A stretch of 64,000 nt of DNA from Primula veris (Eukaryota > Streptophyta > Magnoliopsida > Ericales > Primulaceae). The notes under the pieces were generated by a model. The model did no database searches and was not told the origin of the DNA. It saw only the letters and a list, made by a program, of their open reading frames with translations. The first letter of the stretch is position 1, and each line of letters begins with the position of its first letter. Positions 34,501 through 45,029 of this stretch are shown in pieces. A program made the translations under genes and the position numbers. Where the stretch lies: assembly GCA_963682055.1 (NCBI GenBank), contig OY821747.1:26968126-27032125 (forward strand), written 5' to 3'.

Positions 34501-37500
34501 TAGTTGTAGTAAGCTTCTACAGGCTGTGTAGCCGAGCTATTAAGAATTATGCCAATTTGTGGAGTTGGGTTTTAAGCTAGCTTATTTGGATTAGTAAATA
34601 TAAAATTGCTTAATTTAGAAACTACATACTAATTACTACACACAAATCTGGGGCCAACCGCTCTACCTAGACATGCAGGTCACGTCACCAATGGACCCGA
34701 CGGTGCTGGACGCTATGCTGCCTTACAACATGTATATGTATGGAAACCCTTACTCACGGACCCATCTGTATGGATGGGAGTCTGATGACGTTGTGGAGAA
34801 GGCTCGTGAACAGGTGGCGGAGGCTGTTGGGGCTTCGTTGAGGGAGATTGTGTTTACTTCGGGTGCTACGGAGAGTAATAATATCTCTGTTAAGGGAGTC
34901 CTGCATTTTGATAGGCACTATTTGTTTAATTAATTTATTTAGGGGTTATTTGTCTGCTGCCTTTTTGAGCTAGATTAATTTATTTAGGGCTTATTTGGCT
35001 TTTATAGAGAAGCTTCTTGCTGATTTTAGTTTGTTATTTAGGGCTTGTTTAGACGCTGACTTGTTGAGCTGGATTAATATGTTTTGGGCTTATTTGCCCC
35101 TCGTGTTTTCAAGTAGTTTTGCGTTTTTATAGATAAGATGATTAATGATTTTGAACTACGTTGTTGTTTGGGGCTTGTTTGGCTGTAGGGATTTTAAGCT
35201 TATTTGTTTTTGAGCTAGATTAATTTTATTAAGGGCTTATTTAGCTTCTATAGGTAAGCTTCTTGCTGATTTTAGTTTGTTATTTAGGGCTTGTTTGGCT
35301 GTTGGGATTATAAGCCGACTTATTTGTATCAGTACACATTTTCTCTTTACAGTAAATAGAGTTGGTGATACTCTTCTTTTTCTTTGGTTAACCAAAGACT
35401 CTTGCATTTTGAAGTAAAAATCATGACATGCGCGCCGTTAAAAACTTAAATCTAATCCAACCCAATCAAATTGAATAATAATTCAGAGGGAGCTAGTGCT
35501 AGATTTGCACGTATGCAAGCTAAACTTTGAAAACCAAATAGCTTTGGATTCTAATAAAAAGAATGTACCAGCACCAATATATTCTTGCTTAACATTGAAA
35601 CTGCAAAATAATACCATGAAGTAAGCCAAGTTGTATTGTACTTGTACAGCGGAGCTGTTAAAATAAGTTGAAATGTTAATAAATAAGCCAAGGTGTATGG
35701 CTGGTTTTTTACCTAAGCTAATTAAGAATTTTCTTACTTAGGAAAAGGTCCAATTTTAGTAATTACATACTAAAATCTACAAAATGCTTAGAAATTAGCC
35801 TTAAATCACCACAATGGCGTCCTAACAAATCTGGGACGACCATTTTACCAAGACATGTAGGCCACGTCACCGATGGACCCGAGGGTGCTCGACGCTGTGC
35901 TGACGTAATATATGTACATGTATGGAAACTCTTTGTCACGAACCCATTTGTGTGGATGGGATTTTGAGCTAGATTATTTTATTTGAAGCGTATTTGGCTT
36001 CTATAGGTAAACTTATTCATCCTTCAGCTATAGGATTAGAGAAGTCCTATTTCATCCCTTGCTTCCTCTCAACGTCACTTCCCAAACTAAAAAAACTGCT
36101 TTTCCCAGATCTATGAAAGGTGAAAGTTTGAAGGTCCACAACAGGTAACAACAATGAAAAAGTGTTTTTAGTATTTGAGCTGCTGAGGACCGGAGCTCGT
36201 ATGGATACATTACTTTTATCTCAGGGCTTGCTTGGCTGTTGAGATGTTAATCTAGCTTATTTAAGGTACATATTGCACAACTAATTAGGAATTGCTTAAT
36301 TTGAAGCTACAGAATGTTACTATTAAATAAGCCAAAGTCATGTTACACATTTTCAGGTTGTAAAGGTGAACTTTAGTCTTCTAAGAAAGAAGCCAAAATG
36401 AAATTGTTATGAAATAAGGCAAGATGCATATCTGGGCTTAGAAGCTTGTTTATTTTAGTACAGATAAATTAGCTAATTATGAATGTGCTTAGTTTGAAAA
36501 AGATCCAAATTTTGAAATCGTACATATTATAGCTACAAAATCTTTAGAAATAGTCTGTTATTTTGGCTTACTTGATTGCGGTTTTAAGCTTAGTTTATTT
36601 TTGGGTGATGATTAGAAAATGGTCCAAGATGATTAGAAAATAGTCCAAGTTGGACAAATTGTTTAGCAGAAAGTCGGTTGTTTTCCTTTATTAGCAAAAG
36701 GTCCACTTTTGAAAAAAGCCACCTAACAAAATGTATTGAACATTTACGAAGTAAACTATACTGTATTGCACTTGTACAGTCCACGGCGACATTTGATTTT
36801 TTGCATTGCCTATGCCGAGTTAAAGGTTTAATCAAACAAAGGAGTTCAGCACTTGTATAGGTAAGTGCTGCTTTCGAATTGTTGTAGAGGGCTTATATTT
36901 TTATAAAAAAAAACAATTTGTAGAGGGTTTATATGACTGCTGGTTTATTATGCTTGCTTATTTTTTGAGGGATACTCTGACAGTAGTTTAAATTAGAAAA
37001 AATAGAAATAGTCTACACTCCTTTGCTTAGTTAGGAAAAAAAAAAATCCAATTTCAGAAATTAATGTAGTTAATTTAAGAAATAAGATATCTGGTTTTGC
37101 ATGGCACTTCTATAGGTACCCTGCTTGATTCAGTTTGTTATTTGGTTGCTATTAAGTAGAAAAGAGTACCAATTGCACAAAATAATTAGCAAATAGTCTA
37201 TTCCTTTACTTGAGCTGCAAAAGGTTGAAATTTTATAAAACTAACATGGGATGATTTAGAAATTAGCTTTTTTGTATTGCATTTCTACAGTTCCCTGCTG
37301 CTTTCATTTTGTTATATTTGCTTCTGTTTGGCTATGGCTTTACGGAGAATGGTGATAAATCTAACTGATTTTCTTTTTGTGGTATGGTTTATGAGCTATT
37401 TCGAATTAGCTGGGAAATTAGCCATTTGCCAGTATGTAATATTATCGTTGTTCTTTACTTCGTTCGAGAGATTAATCAGGAAATCTCATTATTATTGTAT

Positions 37501-38526
37501 TTTATTTTGTTTCATGTTTGATTCATTATTTAAGTGGTATTCCCATATTCTCATTACCCAAACACAAATTGTGATAACAGGGACAAGAAGCGCCACGTCA
37601 TCACCACCCAGACGGAGCACAAGTGCGTCCTTGACTCGTGCCGCCACCTTCAGCAAGAAGGCTTCGATGTCACCTACCTCCCTGTCAACTCAGACGGAAT
37701 CATCAACCTTGACCAGCTCCGTGACGCGATCCGGCCTGATACAGGCCTTGTATCTATCATGATGGTCAACAATGAGATCGGCGTGATTCAGCCCATGGAA
37801 GAAATCGGACAAATCTGCAAAGAAAAAAATGTTCCTTTCCACACAGACGCAGCCCAAGCCTTGGGAAAAATCCCAATCGACGTCGATAAAATGAATATAA
37901 GTTTAATGTCTTTGAGTGGGCATAAGATCTATGGTCCGAAAGGAGTTGGGGCATTATACATGAGAAGAAGGCCGAGAATTAGGGTTGAGCCGCAAATGAA
38001 CGGAGGTGGTCAAGAGAGAGGAATTCGAAGTGGGACGGTTCCGACACCGCTAGTGGTGGGCTTCGGTGCCGCTTGTGAGATTGCCATGAAAGAGATGGAT
38101 TACGATCATAAACGGATTACTGAGCTACAAGAGAGGTTGCTAAATGGGGTTAGGGCTAAACTCGACGGTGTTGTAATAAACGGGAGTGAGGAGAGGAGGT
38201 ATGTTGGTAACTTGAATTTGTCGTTTGCTTACGTGGAAGGTGAGAGTTTGCTTATGGGATTGAAGGAGGTGGCGGTCTCTAGTGGGAGTGCATGTACGAG
38301 TGCTAGCTTAGAGCCTTCGTATGTATTGAGAGCTTTGGGTGTGGATGAGGATATGGCGCATACATCGATTAGGTTTGGGATCGGACGGTTCACGACGGAA
38401 GAGGAGATTGATCGTGCAGTGGAACTGACGGTACAGCAGGTGGTGAAGTTGAGGGAGTTGAGCCCTTTATATGAGATGGTGAAAGAGGGGATTGATATTA
38501 AGAGCATACAATGGTCACAGCACTAA
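31532..38526 (+). CDS. NFS1: Cysteine desulfurase, mitochondrial (NFS1)
   Basis: Two exons, 31532-31932 and 37581-38526, join in phase 2 (AA|G) to give 448 residues. Residues 1-40 form an Arg/Ser/Thr-rich mitochondrial presequence. The fold-type I PLP enzyme follows: [14 protein letters not shown], the [11 protein letters not shown] block, ATESNN, His147 (TEHK), Asp223 and Gln226 (HTDAAQ), Lys249 forming the PLP Schiff base ([12 protein letters not shown]), and Cys372 carrying the persulfide ([17 protein letters not shown]). The C-terminus ends in the ISU-interacting-type tail SIQWSQH. It takes sulfur from cysteine for iron-sulfur cluster assembly, with ISD11 and frataxin as partners. The enzyme appears intact. 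The 5.6 kb intron contains five degraded copies of exon 1. Confidence 0.95.
32176..32262 (+). pseudogene. NFS1 exon 1 copy A (3' fragment)
   Basis: Covers the end of exon 1 from the [12 protein letters not shown] region to the HFYK region. The donor site is altered (TTTATAGGTGTG instead of TATAAGTGAG). There is no start codon. Confidence 0.85.
32822..33137 (+). pseudogene. NFS1 exon 1 copy B (nearly full length)
   Basis: From the Pro-rich end of the presequence through the last codons of exon 1. The frame stays open from 32851 with several amino-acid changes (for example [20 protein letters not shown]). The original donor AA|GTGAGT has become AGGGTGTGA. It lacks the targeting presequence. 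Confidence 0.88.
33749..34000 (+). pseudogene. NFS1 exon 1 copy C (broken)
   Basis: Starts at an ATG matching the MKGV codons. It has a stop in the LDMQA codons (ATGTAGGCC) and deletions after the THLYG block. The end reads TTTTGTAGGTATT, so the donor context has changed. Confidence 0.88.
34648..34914 (+). pseudogene. NFS1 exon 1 copy D (open but without donor)
   Basis: Matches exon 1 from [10 protein letters not shown] to the HFYK end, with an open frame (34673-34933) and few replacements (V for A in [11 protein letters not shown] for NAV). The donor is lost: GATAGGCACT replaces TATAAGTGAG. Confidence 0.88.
35814..35960 (+). pseudogene. NFS1 exon 1 copy E (5' part, broken)
   Basis: Begins ATGGCGTCCTAA, a mutated form of the true start ATGGCCTCTAAG, then jumps to the SGRPLY codons and ends at the THLYGW codons. 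It contains stops at codon 4 and in MQA, and is followed by the short intron repeat. Confidence 0.82.
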
Positions 38527-40921
38527 GTTATGGGTCAGTGATTGTATTTTGTATGAACGGTTGCTTAAGGTTTAGCGATGTGGAGTTGTACAACTCTTGC
38601 TTTTTTGAAGTTTTTTTTCCTTTTAATTTGAGTTGGTAATTTAGTATGGAGGCACATGGTGTCTTCACAACACGTATTTTGATGTAGAATAAAAGTGATT
38701 TTCTATTTTGGACTTGGAAATGTGGTGGTTTTTCAGCCAGTTGTGAAATTACGAGGCTGTTATATGTGGACAGGTTGCCAAAGCTAGAACACTCGAACTG
38801 ATAGCTTATAAGTTATAATGATAATGCAGTACTCTTGTTGCTCATGTATGTGAGTCGTATTTATTTGATTTTCGGCAAACATGAGGAGCCGATGCCAAAC
38901 GATATGTAAAAATATAGTGGCCTACTGAAGTTTATGTGAGTCATGTCTGTCATGCCATAAAGATGTATGATGAGGGCACAATATGTATCGATTATACATC
39001 TCTCAAGTCTTCATACTATATTCTTTGTTGGTCGATTCACTTGTAGACCATTAGTGGGTCATCACTGAATTGCTTAAAGAATGAGCTTTAGCTCAGAATT
39101 TGCATTTGTCAAGAACTGTTTCTATATACTGGTTAAGCATAGCAATAAACTACAATAAGAGAATCATTGTTACTGTCTGCCCTGCTATTAAAATCTAGAA
39201 GATGAGGGATACCGGAGACTAAATCAGAGTCGAAGTTCATCAGTATTCTTTACCAAGTCCATATATTCTGTACCGAGTCTATTGACGGCAAAATAGTTAC
39301 AAGAAGCTTGTGCTAGCATGACTTGTCTAGTATTCGAGCTATCTAAATGATTCTGCTAGTTACAAGAAGCTTGTGCTAGCATGACTTGTCTAGTATTCGA
39401 GCTATCTAAATGATTCTGCCTGGTATCTACACGAAGTCATCAACTGCTTACAAAAATTGGAAGACAGGGTAGGCTCTACGGCAATAATGCAATAACAATT
39501 ACTCTTAAAATTTTAAAGGCAACTAGAAATTTTCTAAATTTACGACAAAGATTCTCACTTTGCATCGCTCTAAACTTCTTGCAATGTATACAAACTCTAC
39601 TTTACCAAAAACCAGTGCCAACTTCTGAGTTCGAAGCCCCTCCACTGACTCAGTTATGCAGTTTAGCGGTTCATATATCTCGTGTGAGGAGGGAGGAGGA
39701 AAATGGGTTGTACAGCTTCTCGTACCTGATGTGAGGGAGATGGGTGACGATTTTTTTCGTTTTAACTTTCAAAGCGAGTAAGATGAACTTCCAAATTTAC
39801 AGGGACGTATTAGCAAATGAATATGTTCGTGAAGACTGAACTTTCAATTTCCCCTTCAGATCATGCCTGCTTATGGTCGTCTTCTTCACCTTGCTCCTAC
39901 GCACATGCCAAAAAAAACCAAAATTTAAACCTCCTTTCGCCAGCTGCTTCCTTCACCTGCAGCTTGAGCTTAGTCATCACCGCCTTGCTACACTTGTTAC
40001 CTCATCAAACAGCCAGCTTGTCCGCAATTCAAACAAGCAGTTCAGTAATCAATCACCCCTTGACATGCAGCTGCTCTGACAGTTCATTCACATCCAAAAC
40101 TACCTCTCTTCCTCATTCTCAACTCCTATATTCGACGTTACTGAGGTGCTCCCTCTCTCTTTCTCTCCCTATTGTATTACGCCTAATTTCCATTATATTT
40201 TGTTACTCGGTCATTTGCTTCGCTTATTTACAATAATTGTGGTGGTTGTTTTCCCATTTTCATCGTTCCCCCGGTTTCATTTGCTTAGATTTTTAGGACA
40301 GGGGTTTGCGACAACAGCTGAATTTTATGCACCCATTAGTTTTTTTACTTTTCTAAATAATCTAATTTCTTAAAGAGTGTGGCTTTGTTTAAAAAAAGGA
40401 ATTCTGCCACCCATTCGGTTTTTACTTATCCTTTTTGGGTTTTGTTAATTTAATCTTCTACAATGTGGATTTATGAGTATTTGATATCTAAACACCTGTT
40501 CAGTGATATTCAGTTTACAATCAATACTTAGTTTGATTTGGAACAAATTGATAGACCTTGGTGTTTCGTATTACTAAAAATTGCCTACAATCCATACATT
40601 TAGGCTTAAGCTTCAACTTCGATAGTATTAATATGCTTGTGTCCCTATATGATTTCTCTTTTCTTCTTATCTAAGTCATAGATTTTATCTTATACTACGC
40701 AGGTTCAACGAGTGATTTCGTGTTATTTTTACGATTGGGTTTCAGTTTCTAAGTAAGTTTGGCAATGAGTTTACCATTTATTTAATTGCGTCATTCAAGA
40801 AATTGATGTTTCTTCATCTCTGGTTGTTCAGGTCCTTGAAATTCGAGTCCGTAATATATGTCTCTGAGTTGCCGCTGCATGCATGGGATTCTCCAATGCA
40901 TGTATATCATATCAGCGTATG
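38527..40921. other. NFS1 3' flank, no gene seen
   Basis: After the presumed NFS1 3' UTR (to about 38750) no gene is supported. A frame at 39817-40236 (139 codons) is Ser/Leu-rich and CT-biased without recognisable motifs. The only structure is the 63-bp duplication at 39294-39419. Confidence 0.5.
39294..39419. repeat. Perfect 63-bp tandem duplication
   Basis: Two successive identical units, 39294-39356 and 39357-39419, each beginning TAGTTACAAGAAGCTTGTGC and ending ATGATTCTGC. No third copy is visible. The identity suggests a recent event. Confidence 0.92.
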
Positions 40922-41627
40922 TAGTGGCGGATGCAGAATGGGGCATGAGGTCATGTGCCCTCCAAATTTCTAGCATATGAAATTACAATTTTACTTATAT
41001 GAGTTTAAGAATCTACAATAATGTCATATAGTGTCATATGCAGTTTATTTTTTTATTTTTTTCTAATGCATTAGTTATTTAGTTATATGTTTTTGTCTCA
41101 TTAACAGAGACGAAAGTTGATATTGACAATCCTTGTCACTTAGATAAATAATTCATTGGTTTTATTTTATCATCACTTATTTAGCTTGTATTTCAATTGT
41201 GTGTATCACGATAATAGAATTGTGTTGTCACATTTTTCTTCTCAAACGTATTTTGATGGGAATAAATTGTGTGTTAATTATTTATGTTTTATCAATACAC
41301 ATTTTATTTGCATTTAAAAATAATCTATTTAAGTTTATACTAGTTGTTATAATACTTGAGATATTTATTTGAGTGAGTTGTACTGAAATTTCTTAGTAAA
41401 TGAATCTAAAATTGTTATAATATATACTTGATTGGCATTGTTTGTATATAGTCGGAATTGATTGTAACCTTTTTATTTAACTATGTTGAGATTATATGTA
41501 TTCTTTATTAATATATTGCCGAAAAAACACTAATATTTTCACACAAACATGTTACATTATTTCTTTCTAATTTTTTGAAAATTAAAAATCGTGCCCCCAC
41601 AAAGTACAAATTCTATATCCGCCCCTG
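40922..41627. mobile_element. Non-autonomous hAT-like element with perfect 8-bp duplication
   Basis: The 706 bp element is flanked by AGCGTATG at 40914-40921 and 41628-41635. It starts TAGTGGCGGATGCAG and ends TATATCCGCCCCTG, so the ends are inverted repeats of the widespread plant GTGGCGGA family. The words GTGCCCTCC and GTGCCCCCACAAAG near the ends are also typical. No transposase frame is present. Confidence 0.88.
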
Positions 41628-42006
41628 AGCGTATGTGTGCATTAGAGAGAGGGAGTGTTTGTGTGGGTGCATTAACAAAATAACTTATCTCACGTGACTG
41701 TCCGTTGAGCTCATGGAGTTACGGATTTACATTGACACGTTGGTTCCGTTTATATATGTGTGTCTTATGAAGTGAGAAATTAAGGGCCTGATATACACTT
41801 GCTCGATACTTACGTGTGCTCAAAAAGTAATAATTATTCTTGTATTAACTTTAACTATACAACCAGCTAACATAGAAAAAATCAGTTTTTCGGGCAATTT
41901 ATTACGTTACTCTTGTATAATATTTTTCCTTCAAGATCCTACGACCATATGTATTCATTTGTGATAGTATCAGCATATTCTGAATCAGGATTGCGGACTT
42001 CGTGAA

Positions 42007-42363
42007 ATGAGTACATTGAGAGAATGTGAAATGAGTACATCGAGAGAAGGTAATCACGGGTTCAACTTATGTATATTGAATGAATTACTTAATGAACTTG
42101 CATTTATATTCACAACCCTGCAAAACCTTACAGACGAAGAAGAAAAGAGGCTACAAAGAAATAGCATTCAAAGGAAACGATACGCTCAATTATCTGAAGA
42201 AAAAAACCCGCTACGTTACAGCAAAGCAGAAAGGCGTATGCTGAACTTCCAGATATATCATACCGAAACACATGCTATTACAGTCAAACATCTTAAATAC
42301 GGAAATAGTTACTCCCTCCGTCCTAATTTATTGGGTTACACTATGGGGAACCAAAATAATTAA
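42007..42363 (+). CDS. Short hypothetical frame, probably a degraded or transposon-derived gene
   Basis: A 118-codon frame, not recognised with certainty. Its central part is charged and helical (LTDEEEKRLQRNSIQRKRYA, then SEEKN-LRYSKAERRM). A second, more decayed copy of this part is at about 49675-49775, which supports a dispersed repeat or pseudogene family rather than noise. The last ~17 codons and the stop come from an inserted Stowaway MITE (42312-42564), so the original 3' end is lost. Confidence 0.35.
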   Translation: MSTLRECEMSTSREGNHGFNLCILNELLNELAFIFTTLQNLTDEEEKRLQRNSIQRKRYAQLSEEKNPLRYSKAERRMLNFQIYHTETHAITVKHLKYGNSYSLRPNLLGYTMGNQNN

Positions 42364-42564
42364 GAAGACATAATGGCTGTCTTTATATTTTATGATAAAT
42401 GTGTTTTTTACACTTATTTTTTTTGTTGGTCAATGTGATGATATATTTAAAGTAAGGGTAATATAGTGAGTGTAATAAAAATAATTACTATTTTAGGTAA
42501 GTGTCCTAATAAATTGGGACACCCTAAAATAGTATAGTGTCCAAATAAAATGGGACGGAGTGAG
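42312..42564. mobile_element. Stowaway-type MITE (different family)
   Basis: The left end is CTCCCTCCGTCCTAATTTAT preceded by TA. The right end is AAATGGGACGGAGTGAG. The inverted repeat extends through ATTGGG-ACACTAT-like blocks. The 3' TA has mutated to TT. Confidence 0.88.
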
Positions 42565-43899
42565 TTTGAAGTTAAGTGGGACTCTGACTATTCATTTCCT
42601 TGTCAGATGCTAATTTTTTTTCGTTGGTAAAATGATAATTTAGTACATATTATAAATTTATTTGCAAAAACTCCGGTTGTTTTGAAATTGATGTTTCTTT
42701 AAAAAAAATTACATTTTTTGTGAACTTATTTACAAATAGTTACATGTCATTAAAAAATCAAAAAATATATTTAAAAATTAAAACATTAAAAACCAAAATT
42801 TTAAAAAATACATTTTTTATAAAAAAATTATTTGTGATCCTATCTGATCCTGTTTAATCCTGTATTTCTAATCCTTTTTAATCATGTCTAATCCTAACCA
42901 ATGTCTAATACTGTCAAATTATGTCAAATCTTTTATGTCTAATCATGTTTAATTCTATCTAATTATGTCAAATCATGTTTGATACTATGTGCATTTTTTT
43001 TGATTTTTTTTTTAATATTTTCGAATTTTTTTTATTTTTTTGTATATTTTTTTATTTGTTATGACATATTACCTAATTGTAAATAAGTATATATAACTAA
43101 TTATAAAAAAATACACATATGTGAGTTTTTTTGTAATTAAGTTGATTGATATGTAAATATTTATAAGTTTTTTTTTTTCCTCTTTGGTACATAGAGGCCG
43201 AGAAATTGGAAAAAAGTAGCAATAACTATTTTGAATAATTTGACATAAGGTCTTACTAGATTCTGTTTGTCATTTTAAATGAGGAGCCAATCTCTCAGAC
43301 CGAGTCTTTTTGGTTCATTTGAACTTAATTTTGTAGCTTACTATATACATAATACATTAAGAACATCTACAATAATTGTGTTAAATTTTTATTGTTAAAT
43401 ATTAACATATGTTCATGTTAAATGATACATATATATGTTAATATTAACAAGTATACACGTGCCATATTAATGCATTTTTTTAACAACATTATCTATTGAT
43501 TTATAATAAATAATTGATTTCAGATAAAAAAAATTTATAGTAAATAAATAAGAAAGGAAGAAAATGTTATTTTTGATTTATTATAAGATTTAATATAAGA
43601 GTTAGTCAATCAAATTGGTATATAATCACTTAACAATGTTAACTTTATTTTTAAATATAACAACAATGTTAACAACATTAACTTTAATGATTTAGTTAAC
43701 ATCGCTATTGTAAAAGAAAAACATATCTATTAATTATCTAACAAGTTTATCTAACAATTGACTTAATAACACTGTTGCTGATACTCAAAGTTCATCGAAT
43801 GTCAACACTTCCATATTCTCACATCTTACAATTACAAAGACAACTTGTTAGAACATGATTAACAGACGAGGATGAGATCATCTTTATTTAATTTAATTA
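42565..43899. other. Very AT-rich gene-free stretch
   Basis: No gene seen. At 42835-42990 there is a run of short TCTAATCCTG/ATGTCTAATC words of irregular period. The rest is A/T homopolymer and low complexity. Confidence 0.5.
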
Positions 43900-44194
43900 G
43901 GGAAAAAAAACCATTTTTTTGGAAAAAACATGACCAGATTAAAGGGGAGGAAGAAAAAATGGTCAATGCCCAAAACATAAAATGTGTTATGAAATATTAC
44001 CAAAACATACCATCCAAACAAATTATTCTCAAAACATATAATTGACCCAAAATAAAAAAAAATATATATTTCTCCTCATCTATCAAAAAATTTCTTACTC
44101 TCCTCTCTCTCTTCTCTCTTTCTAAATCATCATTTTTTTTTCACAAAATAATATCTTATTTAATGTTAAAATGACTTCTAAACCGAAAAAAATA

Positions 44195-45010
44195 AAATTA
44201 CAATAAAAAATAAAAAAAATTCAAAAAAGTCGAGATGCCAAAAAAACCCAAAAAATGCTGAAAAAACCTTTAAAAAAGTCGGGAACCCGAAAAAATCCAA
44301 AAAATGTTAAAAAATAAAAAAACCAATAAAAATCCAAATTCACAAAAAAAATGAAAAAAGTTCAAAAAAGTCAAGAATCCGAAAAAACCCAAAAAAGGCT
44401 GAAAAAACCTTTTAAAAAGTCGGGAACCCGAAAAAGCCAAAAAATATTTAAAAAAGGTAAAAAAACAAAGAAAAATCCAAAATCACAAAAAGAATGAAAA
44501 AAGTTAACAAAAATTGAGAACCCGAAAAAACCAAAAAAGTGCTGAAAAAACCTTTAAAAAGTCGGAAACCCGAAAAAACTCCAAAAAAGTAGCAAAAAAT
44601 AAAATAAAAAAACCAAGAAAAATCCAAATTCACAAAAATAAATAAAAATAATGTTCAGAAAAATCGAGAATCCGAAAAAAGCCCAAAAATATGGTAAAAA
44701 ACAAAAAAAAAACAAGAAAATTACAAAATTACAAAATTACAAAAAAAAATGAAAAAAATTCAAAAAGTCGAGAATTCAAAAAAACCCAAAATATACTTAA
44801 AAAACTTTTAAAAAATTCGGTAACCGAAAAACCCAAAAAATTGGTAAAAAAACCCAAAAAATATTCAAAATCACAAAAAGAATGAAAAAAGTTCAGAAAA
44901 GTCGAGAAGCCGAAAAAACCACAAAGTGCTGAAAAAAACTTTAAAAAGTCGAAAACCCGAAAAATCTCCAAAAACGTGGCAAAAAAAAACCCAAGAAAAA
45001 TCCAAAATCA
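44195..45010. repeat. A-rich minisatellite, period about 140 bp
   Basis: Degenerate units share AAAAAACCTTTAAAAAGTCG, GGGAACCCGAAAAA and AAGAAAAATCCAAAATCACA. Copies of the CCTTTAAAAAGTCGG block fall near 44265, 44408, 44550, 44800 and 44935. Open frames across it are compositional artefacts. Confidence 0.8.
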
Positions 45011-45029
45011 CAAAAATATATAAAAATAA

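Larger units (their letters stand above)
32000..35330 (+). repeat. Short tandem repeat array of NFS1 intron 1
   Basis: Dozens of degenerate copies of a 50-100 bp unit: AGGGCTTGTTTGGCTGCTG, TTTTTGAGCTAGCTTAATTT, ATTTAGGGCTTATTTGGCTT, CTATAGGTAAGCTTCTTGCT, GATTTTAGTTTGTTATTT. The array separates and surrounds the exon 1 copies, so both were amplified together. Fainter traces continue to about 37200. Confidence 0.88.

Noticed and set aside
32851..34933. NFS1 exon 1 copies as mutually exclusive alternative exons
   Set aside because: All copies lack the original donor, none has an evident acceptor or a complete presequence, and two have stops.
39817..40236. 139-codon frame as a secreted or membrane protein
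   Set aside because: The composition is a by-product of CT-rich DNA, an overlapping frame is equally open, and there are no family motifs.
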